A stretch of DNA of 64,000 nucleotides from positions 37,020,067-37,084,066 of the forward strand of contig NC_067117.1 of NCBI RefSeq assembly GCF_021347895.1, in the 5' to 3' direction. Made by a program: the position numbers and the translations under genes. Position 1 is the stretch's first letter; each line of letters begins with the position of its first letter. The notes under the pieces were generated by a model that was given only the letters and a program-made list of their open reading frames with translations, was not told the origin of the DNA and made no database searches. Source of the stretch: Acanthochromis polyacanthus. Its lineage: Eukaryota; Chordata; Actinopteri; Pomacentridae. Below, piece after piece: positions 36,101-48,100 of this stretch.

Positions 36101-39100
36101 GTTGAAAGTGACCACGATGCCATCCATGACTTCGCGGGCACTGCGGTCCACTAAATATTCAGCCAGTCGGGAAGCGAGATAGGTTTTGCCCGTTCCACTT
36201 GGCCCAGAAAGGATGAGACGGCGATGTTTGAGTAGAAGACTAATGTAGTGCTGCATCATGGGTTTAGGAATGAGAGTTTCAAATACCAGGCTGTCCACAC
36301 ACTTCTCCTTCAAACCTAAGCATAGTGAGGAGAAATGGAGAAAGGTCTGCATGATGAACTGCTGTAATAAACAATGAAGTTGACGACTATCTGCTAATCA
36401 CCCAGGCTGTATCAAAACTGGTGATAAGGTGCTATCTGACAGCTGATAGCCAAAACTTGATAAGAATTGTGTTAATGTTTTAATCAGAGAGCAGCATCTA
36501 TATAAAGAAGAGCTTCGGTAAGATGTTGTGAAAAAAGATTTCTATCACCTCATATGTCCCTCATAAGCAACATCAAGCTCAAGCATTTCAATCTCAAAAT
36601 AACTTTGCATCAAGCGTAGGAAGTCTGCGAACCCCCAGCCCCCAGCCTGCAGAGCCTTAACATCTATGGGGCCCATGTGTCTGAGGCAGTTCGACCAGCT
36701 GGGCCTGACTGCTCTGAGATCAGGTTACTCAGAGACCTGTCTGGGCTGCCGTTGCTTTCCCAGCTCTCCCAGCACGTCGCTCCTTACATTCCTGCATGCA
36801 AAAGGCGGAAAGAGGTCGACTACCAAACAGAACATCCACTCTCCTTGTTGATTACAGCTCTGGTTTAGAATCGCAGATGAGCTCATCATATGTCCTAATA
36901 ATCAAACCATAATAACAAACCAAAACACTTCTGCTAGTAAATATATTGCAAATAACTCATACAGATGTGCATTCCTAGTGACAGCAATATGCATAATATA
37001 ACCAATTAAACTCAAAAAAGAGGCTATTACTCTTAGAAAAACAAAAAAACACAACATTTTAGTATTGAGAAAACGAGTTTATCAGCTGCCATGGGGTCAT
37101 TTAAGTTGGAGTCACTTGGTTTAGCAATGAAGTCTCAGTTATGATGAGGACAGCTCTCAGCTTTTATAGGGAGTAGATTTAAAGAACAAAAACCAACGCT
37201 GAAGTAAACATCAGTGCAGAGACAGAGGTCCAGATGTAGCTCTAGTAACCATTAGTATTCGCATGAACAGGTTTCAATCACAATATTTGTGGTTTTGGGA
37301 CTGAAGGGCATAAAAATTTGTATTACACAACACTGAAGTGTTTACATTTCTTGTGCAATAACTTTCACTGTGAACTTTTAGTAGCCCAAATTTCAAGTGA
37401 CTAAAATTAAAATGTATCTTTTTAGATATGGCAAAATAATGTTAGACTGACACAATTCTTTTTGTAAATAAATGCTGTACGACAATACTAAATTTAACTA
37501 GCCTTTAAAAACAGATCAAATTTAATCTTATGACATCCTTCATGTCATCTGTGTTGAATGGATTTACTTCTACATCTGTGAATACCTCAAATCTTAGAAT
37601 AACTTCATAAAAGATTATTTCTCGGTATACCTTTAAGAGCCATTGTAATGCTGCTGGGGCTTCGGGACATGCAGCGAGAAGGTTGCGTCTCAGGAGCCTC
37701 TCCTCCGAGGACTCTCTTAATGTGGCCCATACTGTAGCTGTAGATGGAGTCAGTAGACAGGCCCAGGCTGGAGGTGGGGTCCACTTTGGCAATGTACACC
37801 TGGAATGAAAAGGACAGAAATGCAGAGCTGAATAAAACTGTCCAAACAGCATTTTGCGATTTTGCAATGATGTACAAAAGCTATGAGAAAAGCATGATAA
37901 CAGCTGCTCCTTGTGATGTTTCAGAGATAGCTTCCATAGCCATGAGTCCTGCTAAACACACATTTTGGTTTATTAGACACCATAAATACTGCAAATAATT
38001 TACCTACTAACAATACCTGGATAGCTGGAACATCCGGATCTGATTTACTATCTTTGTCTGTTATAATAAAACCAGAAGCCTTATGGGAACCTATAATTTC
38101 TGTGTCTCAGTTTTCAACCTTGAGCAGTAGAGCTCTTTGAAGGATTACCTTGCTAAATTTAATATGGCAGCTGAATCACAAATGTGAGCAGGCTTCATGT
38201 AAACTGTACATTCAGTTCTCAAATGGGTCACATTGGAACAAGTTGTCAGAAGAGGCATCCCACCTTGAAAGCCTGGCTGACAGCTGAGTCCAGCATGACC
38301 CAGTCCATCCTTCCATTCACTCTGACAGTGCCCACAAAGAAGTCCTGCTGTTTAACCTCCTATTAATACAAAACAAAGTTAATAGGTGATACGGGAAATT
38401 CTGAAAGCAGAAAGACGTTTAGAAAATAAAAAAACATACATACATCTTTAAAGATGTGTAAATCTGCAACACAAACCACCACCCGAACACGATGATCATC
38501 TCTCTGTGAAGACAAACTGAGAGAATCTGCAGAGTGGATGTCTACTGAGGAGTAAAACAAGGAATAGAAAAAGAAAAAAAGCTCATGTACAATCTGTGGC
38601 ACAGTACAATAGTATTTAGCTTTTGATTGTTCATTATTTTTTACTTTAACTTTCAGAGTGGTGATCTTAGGACTTTGTGGTAAATTAATACACAGATTTG
38701 TTATGCACATTTGGCCTTCAAAATAAAAGCAAGGTTTCAAACAGTGTGGTTTAAAGTAGAAGTGTGTCTTTGATTGTACATGCAATACCTTCCATTTTTG
38801 GTGTTTTAATAATTACATTAATATGTGCATTGTTAATATAATAAACATATAAAAGAAAAAGTCTTTCCTAAAGGCAATGATTTCACTGATGCTGATTTGC
38901 TTTTCCGAAGTTCAAGAACACACCAGATGGTGTTTGTAATTAATTAATTTTATTGTCCTGTGTTTGTAAATACCATTTTGTCCAAGTGCTATTCCTATTT
39001 GTTTACCGCAGTGTTCCAGCGTGACTCAACATTTTCCAAATGTCAGAAGTGAACTTTACCTGAGCTGCCCTCACTCAGCCCTCTGCTGTAGCTTTTGGGC

Positions 39101-42100
39101 ATGTGCATGGCTACTGACTGTCGGGGCGATGAGCTTCCCAGAGCAGTGAGACCAGAGGACTGGGAGACAGAGCTGGAGGGCCCAGGGGATGGACAAGGGG
39201 ACAAACTGCCCGTCTTCAGCTGATCATTCTCAGCCTTCAGATTCTCCACAGTTCGCTACAAAAAAAATCACAAACGTCTGTTCTTATCAAAATGCCGTTC
39301 ACAAAATACTCTTGGAATGGTGGCATTTTCATGGGTATATGCTAATTAGATTCCTAATACTGGAGGCAAAATTTGTTGGAATATTGGACTCTATTTTGGG
39401 GTAGACAAGTTTCTACATACATTAGATGTGCAAATAGACAACATTTACATTAGAAGGTGAAAATGCTAATATTTATGCACCATCTTGAAGTCTGATTCTT
39501 TTCACAAAAGTAACAAAATGGAAGATATCACATGTACCTGCATGTTGGTCATGGCGTCCTGCAGCTGCTCCAGCTGATGGGCCGAGCTTAAAGCCTCCAG
39601 ACGGATGTCAGTCAGTTTACGCTCCTTCTCCCACAGCTCAGTACGCAGTTCTGTTACAACCTTATCATCTGGCACGTCTCCACCTTCACATAGTCTGGAG
39701 ACATTCACATAAGACAGTAAATAGAACAGTGAAAAAGTATAGCGAGGCACAGATCATATTTAAAAAACAAAAAACTGGTAAAACAAAAAAGCACTCAGAG
39801 AGCGTAGTACTCCACCAAGGCTGCTCAGTCATATGATTTCCAACAGATGAAATCTGAAAGAAATTTGTGGTCTACAGCCAGTTCGTAGTAGGATCACAAT
39901 CATGTGATCAGTGTTGCCAACTCCTCAGTAAGGAAAGTAGCTACTGGCTATCCTAAAAGTCGCTAGAAGTCGCTAAATGACGTCATCTCCTAATTTGCAT
40001 ATTTCCCAGTTTGAATGTAATTGTAATCAACGTTGTAGGACAGAGGAATAACATTGTGGAAGAGACCAAAAAGTGAGTATAAAACACCCAAAATATGTTT
40101 TTGAACTAGAGGCTAAATGCTGTGCTTTATTTAAGTATGACAGTGAAGAAACATTTTCATTTATATTCCGCTCCGTAAGTCTGGAAGGGATCTGCAGTGA
40201 CTTTGTGCATGCGCGATTCATCTGCCGTCTGGCCGCGGAGTGATGTGGGTCTCCTCTAATCAGACACTGGGACTGCTACGGGGTTACTGGCCTGTGCTTT
40301 GGGACGGGAGGAGCTCACAGCAGCACCTGCTGCTTGTTGAGGACAGTAACTACAGAATGATCCGACTTTTGCTGTCAGTCTCCAAAACGGCAGAAAAAGT
40401 TGCTAGATTTGTCGCTAGTCGCGTTTGACAAAAAAAGTCGCTAGGACGCTTTGGAAAGTCGCTAGATTCAGCGAGAAAGTCACTAAGTTGGCAACGCATG
40501 TGATCATCAGCAGGCAGCTGATGTAGTGTTCACTTGTCATGGTCACAGTGACACTGTGCTGCTATCTGGCAATGATACAGAAATCTTTAATAAATCTGTG
40601 ATTCCAGACTACAAGCCGCTCACTGCCATAATCGAATCAGTTGGTCCTTGTGTCATTTCTGACCTTCCCTGAAAATTTCATCCAAATCTGTTAGTCCATT
40701 TTTGAGTAATGTTGCTTACAGACAGACAAACCAACGTCGATTGTCACATAACTCTCCCATGCTTCTTGGCAGAGTAACAAGAAAAGCACTCAGAGGGCCC
40801 AGTACTCTGCAAATGCAACTCAGTCATTATATGATTTCCAATGGATAAATCCTGATAAGTCCGCAGCGGTCAATTTGTAGTAGGATCACAACCATGTGAT
40901 CGTCCGTAGGTAACTGACATAGTGTTCACTTGTAGACAGAATTACAGTGACGCCATGAAGCTATCTTGCAATGATACAGAAATCTTGGATCCAGAGTATA
41001 AGTCGTATCACTTCCAAAATCTAATCACTTGGTCCTTGTGCCATTTCCGACCTTCCCTGAAAATTTCATCAAAATCCGTTCGTCCATTTTTGAATAATGT
41101 TTTTGAACAGTCAAACAGACAGACAGACAAAGCAACGTCGATCATCAGATGACTCCGCCGTGTTCCTTGGTGGAGTAATAATGTGCTTACAGACACCATA
41201 GAGTTCAGCCTAAGCTATTTTTACATCTCTGTTTGATAATAACACCGGATTTATTAATGTTCTAATGCAGGGGTATTCAACTAAAATTCAACGAGATCCA
41301 GTCAGAAAATTTATTAGAGTAAAGGTCAGGAACATCATAACATCTAACTTCAATTAGTGCAATATATGATGATGTAACCTAGTAGTTTTATTAGCATGTG
41401 CATGTAATCAATAACTGACCATCAAATCAAATAAATTCAGTACGGTTAAAAAACATTTTGACAACATTAATTAATAATAACTTTCGATATAACTGTACAT
41501 CTTAAAATAAAGTGCAGAACTTGAATAAATAATGATTGAACAACTCGAACCAACTTATATACATCCATAACAATACCTAAATCTCAAAAAATGTAAACAA
41601 TTGAACATTTTTACATTTTTTTCCTGTCTTATCACTCCTCTTACATCCCATGCTGCTTAATGGGAGAACTGAGCTGAACTTGCCAGTGTTTTGAATTGTG
41701 GCCTAAATTGTGTCAGGGCCGTTCTCAAACACATTTGGAGCTCCTTGGTCAGTCTGGAACGATATTCAGTTTTGACTATCTTCATTGTTGAGAAAGCTGC
41801 TCCAGCTGTACGCTGAGCCAAACATGGTGAGCATGTGCAGGAATGTTTTCCTCTCGGTGTCACTTTATTTATTTTCCTTTTTTTGTCTGTCCATCTCCTC
41901 TCAGCTGCTTTCTGAATGCAGAGTCGTGATGTTTAGTAGCTGCAATGCAGAGACTTCACTGGCTGAGTAGCATCATGTGGGATGGCTGAACTTGTACGCA
42001 GGGGTGAAAGCAGTTTTAAATTCTTGCCGATACTATTACCAAAACCCTCATCTCGCTGTAACGCAAACAAATAAAAACATATTAATATTTTACTGTAGGC

Positions 42101-45100
42101 CAATGAAATAGGTAGGAATTAAAAACACTTGAAAATATGGTGAACTTTTTGCTTTAATTGAAACACTGATAAACATCCAGAATACCAGGCTCTGAGACAG
42201 GGACGGATTGAACGTTATTTCATTCGGTCGTTTGACCGAAGGGGCGGTCCACATCTGGGCCAGTGCGCTCAGATGTGGACGGCCAGTGTCGATTACACAG
42301 GTGGGCTGGTCTGGTCCAAAAAGTCCCGGGCCGAATTTGACTCCCAAATCGGCCCTGCTCTAAAAACAGACATGAGGTCAAGAGCAAACACTCAAAATGG
42401 AACTGAACATCAAAACACATCACCTAAAACATTTTCCACAGAGGCCTAAAGTAGTTATAGTAGTAGCAGTTAGTTTCTGATTTTCTGTGGTAACCCATCT
42501 TCAGTGTCCCTGTTTTTTCTTTTAAACAAACAGGTTATTTTCCTCTGCATTATTACTTTGACAAAAAAGATCTTGACTGTTTTGTAGTGTTTCTCTCCGT
42601 TTTTATTTAAAATATCTGTCTGTCGATGATAACCATTGTAAATCCTGTTGAAAGTTTTTCAGCCAATCACAAGAACATGTGGAATTTCAAGTGTAATTTA
42701 TTGCTTGCCCCGTCCCGGCGCAAGTGGCGCTTGTTGATGTCTATTGACTAGTTGTGGAAAATGTCCCAGTGCAATAAATCAAACGCACCAATTTGCTGTT
42801 GGCTGCTATTGGCCAGCGCGATCGCTGTGTTACGGGAAAGCAGACACGCATGTGCTCCACGTACTGCGGAGTGAACCATACATAGATATTTCTGTGTTTG
42901 TTTGTTTTTTCAGATCAAATATTCTCTATCAATAGCACATGTTTTGACATTGACAATAAAGTAGACCACACGAAAATCGGTTGAGAAATGAGCAAATTAT
43001 GATTTATTTTCAATGTACATGCATTGCTTTGAAAGGGAACTTTGCCCCCTCCAAGATGGCTGCCACGTAGGCACATCGATTAGCAGGCTGCTACAGTGCG
43101 CTGGCGTATCTACTCTTCATATCTGTGGAGTGAACGGTCGATAGTAGCCGGGCGGCATACCGATGGAAGAGTGGCGTTCCACCACCGGAACTTTTACCAG
43201 TACTGTGTACCGCCACCAGATCTTTTGCCAGTACGCAGTACCGGACCGTACCGGCTTACTTTCACTCCTGCTTGTACGTAAATGGTGTGTGTGCCTTCTG
43301 AGTTGATAACTAATGCTGTAAACACTGGAAAAGCTGCGCCGGTAAAATAGAAGTGACCAGTCAAATTTAAAATCCCGTTACAATTTACTGATTAGAGGTA
43401 TTGTTTGGAGAGGTTTACCCGGCCGATGATGCAGAAGTTGAGGATTTCACTGAAACTGGACGGTTATCTCCATCATGGTGGACTCTCGGGGAGGAAGGTG
43501 CCGAGGACTCTGGAGTGGCGATCTCTTCAATGTCAGCATATGTTCCAGGTGACTTGGAGCCTTTCTTGCTAAAGGCCTTGTTGAAAGAGCTGCGTAACTG
43601 TTGACAGAAGAAATGTAAAACCGGCTATTACTAAATTAAAATTCTTAAAAGTGATTGATTGTAGTGAGCTGTTTGTATTCAATAAGTCATGTTTGCTACT
43701 GAAACCTGTCCAGGGTATCCCCTGCCTTCACCCTAAGTCTGCTGGGATAGACTCCAGCCCATTCATGACCCGAATGAGGATTTAGTGGTGTATAGATAAT
43801 GGATGGATCTTTGCTACTGAAAGTTCTCATCTCCTTATTTTTTTGTTGTTGTTTTTGCAAGATGAGACTGAATGAGGAGCGCTTGAACATAAAATGTTAT
43901 GTGAAAAATTATGGTGCTGCATATCCGCCTACTTTACCAAAAAGAGCTTGTGTATTTTTGAGGAAACAGTTAGCAGTCCAACCTATAACAAACTAGAAAT
44001 AGCGTTGATTTAGAAGGGATACAATTTAATAAAACTGATGAGGAACAATGGGGCAAAAGTAGTTTCTTCACAAATGAAAACAGTAATAGTTCAGGTGAAA
44101 CAATCTGATGTTGATGGTGCCCCCATTGCCTGGAAAATCCAGACTGACTTTATTTATGTATTAATATAAATACAAATGAAGGCAGTCTGGCATTGTGATG
44201 ATAGGAGACGATTTCAAAAAGGAGGGGCTAATGAATGCAGCTTGAACGAGAAAGAACCAATCAGCGTAACACGGATGTGACGCACAAACAAATCGACCTT
44301 GAAGTCCATGTTGTCCAAACAACAATGGCATGCAGCCGAGAAAGCGTTGCAGTGAATGATTACTGCCGTTTTTGTCACAAAAATCTGCGAGTACAACACT
44401 TATTTTTGAAAAGGCTACGCAACAAAAGACTCCTTCCGAACGATTAGCGGTGTTAGGAATAACTTTAAATCGGAGCCAAACCAAGTCGGTGCGTATGTGT
44501 AAAAGTTGCTTAAATTTACTCACGCGTTTGGAACGGGATTTTCCTCTGTACAAACAATGGCAAGAAGCCGAAAGCAACGAGCCATCCACTGCCTCCTCAT
44601 CGTCGGAAACATCAAGTGAAAAGAGGCAATGACTAACGCCATCCAAAACGCCAAGAGACCACAAAAAGATTCGCTTTGGCCCCCCTCCTCCTCCTCCGGC
44701 GCTGAATCCAGGCGCTGAAGATGACGCAGCATTAACTCCCGCCTCCCGTGCTATGATTGGTCGTACCAAACTGTCCCGGGAGGGAAACGCGATTCAATTC
44801 GCCCAATGCCCAACTGACTCTCCTGTATCTCCTAACATGGAGATAGGAGATTACATGGAGATTCAGTTTGGATTTTCCAAGCTAGTGCCCCCAAACAGTT
44901 TAAATACATGCAGATTTAATATTAAAAAATATGACTGAAACATTGCACACAGGAATTTGGTGAGTTTCAAAAAAGCATGAATGACAGAAAGTTTCCAAAT
45001 GTTTCACAAGTATGACTCATAAAGTGCATGGAGAGTGTGGAAGGGGTTTTATCTAGTGTAGCAACATCACTCACCTCAAAGACCTAAAATCAAAAGCAGG

Positions 45101-48100
45101 GCAGCATGAGAGAGAGACCAGAGTCATTCTTAATAACAGATTTGGAACAAGAGGAGGATAATCACATATACAGACACACATGCAGGAGAATAAAGTAGGG
45201 CAACAACAGACTGATAAAATAAAACTGATGATAGCCCGCAACTGATGTGCCATATGGGTCAATATTACATTTCAATACTGCTTTTACATATGTGTACAAT
45301 GCTACACTTTCAAATTTCTACATTCCTAATTGTTGTTTTTTCCATTTATTTCATACTGGTCTTGTTAGCACAGACAGAGCATACCACCCTGGAATTCACT
45401 GCACATATTGCCTGAGACATGAAAAAAATGCTGCGATGTGATGCTGTCAACTTTGTCAAGACAATCACTAAATCTGTTCAAATCTGACAAATCATAATTT
45501 CATATGAGCTCTATCAAACAATTTCATACTAAAAAGAAATGGTATTTCATTGTTTCCATCCATATCTCTAATATTTTGAAGAAAATATCTGATTATCTAA
45601 TTCATAAAGCACCGCAAAATAATGATCAGAACACACTTGAATTCATGTGTCATCCTGAAAATGTATTTGTTATTTCTAACAGGCTGTGCTGTGTGGTGAC
45701 ACATACACAGGACTCCTCATGTTGGATACCTCTGACTTGTGTACTAATTAACTTATTGGTGTGATCACTAGCTGTGTTGCCTCACCCAGCTCTTTTTCTT
45801 CTTCTTCTTGGCCTCCTGCTCCTTGAAACTACCCATACTTGAGTGGCTTGTGGTGCTGGCAAGACTGGATATGCTCTCTGAGGAGTTTTGGCGATTGATC
45901 AGCAGCTCTGAAGACCGGAAAGAGAAAGAAAAGGTCAACATTGACAGAGAAGTCTATTGAGAGTCCTAATCATGGTGTACCTCACTGGCAAATTCTGACC
46001 TTTAGGTGTGATATCTGGATTACTGAGGGCCCCCTGAATGATTTCCTGGGCTTCTGTGTTTTTGCTCTGCAGAATCTCAATGGTCTCCTTGAGTTCAGTG
46101 AGCTCAGAGTCCTGAATAATGGAAAGATCCATGTGTTCATGTTAGCTGGCAGGTTGGCAACTGAACCAAGATTCTGCTGAAGCGAGGACTGTGGAATGTC
46201 TATTAGCTTTGACTAAGGATGTTGGGCTCTACTGATAGGCTGATGACAAGATGGAAATCTAACCATGCAAACCTTCGACCTACATCTTACATCCAGAAAA
46301 AAAGTATCTCACTTAGGAGTGTGTCTTTCATTGACAAATCTAATATACAACAGCTTCATGAATACTTCATTATCGTCACCATCAAGTATGTAGAGAAAAA
46401 AAGATCTCTCGAGAGAAATGGCTAACCTTGACTTTCATTTCTTTATTTAGGGGCTTTTTTAAAGCTGCTTATAAAGTGTAATGCATTTTTCTCTTCACAT
46501 TTCATTACACAAATGAATGGAAACTGCCACAGATTTCACAAATAGTACAAAATTCATTAGCATCATGAAATCCTCAAGACACCTTTTGCTCTGAGGACAC
46601 CGACAGTGTCTGCAGGCGTGCTGTCATCAGCTGCAGACTCTGTTCAAATGCAGCTACCAGATTAGCCTGCAAGAGAAAGACACAGCGGTAAAAACCACAA
46701 AGAGACGGCAGTGATGGGGGGGCGAATGGGCAGCAGACAGGGATGAGTCACCAGCTGAGTCACATCGGTCTGGAGCCTCACACACTCACAGCACATCAAA
46801 CAAATGGCTTTCTCCATCTGTTGGGGGAGGAGGGAGGGACACTGAAGTGGACAGCTGTGGATGATGTCAGAGATGAAAGAAGACATTAGGGTAATGGTGG
46901 TGAGGGAGGGCAGTGATGTGGCACAAGGACAAACCCTGTCAACTTAATGTAGCATGTTTGAGCTTTAGGCTTTCACACCATTAATGCTGATGGCGGAACG
47001 TAAAAGGCATGAATGTTTGTGACAAATTAAAAACTCTTCAGACCCTCCCTTTAGGGAATATTACCTATACAATAAAACACGAACAACATAATTCTCATCA
47101 GATATGGGACCCCTTTATTTATTATGTTTCAAGAACAGATTTGTGTGTGATTGAAGAATCTGGGAAAATGTAAACACTGGCACTCAGCAGTACCCAATAG
47201 GATAGAAATGTGTTTTTTTCACTTTCACTGACTAGAACTCACAAAATTGATCCCCAACCAAGAATAAGAATAATTTGGAGGGTGGGGTGGGGTTGACATG
47301 TTTGCTCAATACATGTAATTGTATGTCTTTGTTATGTTGTCTTTGTTATAGTGTGAAACCAATAATAATAATGTTGGTTAAAAAAAAGACAGACATCATT
47401 CTGTTAAGTTTGTCAAGGAAGTAAGGCAGACTCCACATGATTTTATAGAGTTTACTTTATTTTAACAAAGTATTTTTTATTTAATTTTTGTTAGGTTTAG
47501 TAGTTCCAACTATTGTGGTTTGTCCATCATTTTGCTTGCTATTCCATTTTCTTTTGTTTGCATTGGCACTTTGCACTATATACAGTGGGTACGGAAAGTA
47601 TTCAGCCCCCTTGAAATTTTTTACTCTCTGTGTCATTGCAGCCTTTTGCCAAAATCAAAAAAGTTCATTTTATTTCTCATTAATGTACACTTAGCACCCC
47701 ATCTTGACAGAAAAAAACAGAAATGTAGAAATTTTTACACATTTATTAAAAAAGAAAAACTGAAATATCACATGGTCATAAGTATTCAGACCCTGTGCTC
47801 AGTATTGAGTAGAAGCTCCCTTTTCAGCTAGTACAGCCATGAGTCTTCTTGGGAATGACGCAACAAGTTTTTCACACCTGGATTTGGAGATCCTCTGCCA
47901 TTCTTCCTTGCAGATCCTCTCCAGTTCTGTCAGGTTGGATGGTGAACGTTGGTGGACAGCCATTTTGAGGTCTCTCCAGAGATGCTCAATTGGGATTAGG
48001 TCAGGGCTCTGGCTGGGCCAGTCAAGAGCGGTCACAGAGTTGTTCTGAAGCCAATCCTTTGTTATTTTACCTGTGTGCTTAGGGTCATTGTCCTGTTGAA

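Larger units (their letters stand above)
41268..43370 (-). mobile_element. Old hAT element, copy A, split by a younger hAT
   Basis: The left end CAGGGGTATTCAACTAAAAT is shared with copy B at 55916. The two copies run in parallel up to about 41998 and resume at 43271-43370 ('cactggaaaagctgcgccggtaaaatagaag'-type words). The interval 41999-43270 is a separate insertion. The right terminus is not well defined in either copy. Confidence 0.75.

Noticed and set aside
44161..44769. Minus-strand open frame of 202 codons
   Set aside because: It is antisense to the Cys-pair frame of the transposon at 44126-44884 and includes its terminal repeat; no domain is recognisable.
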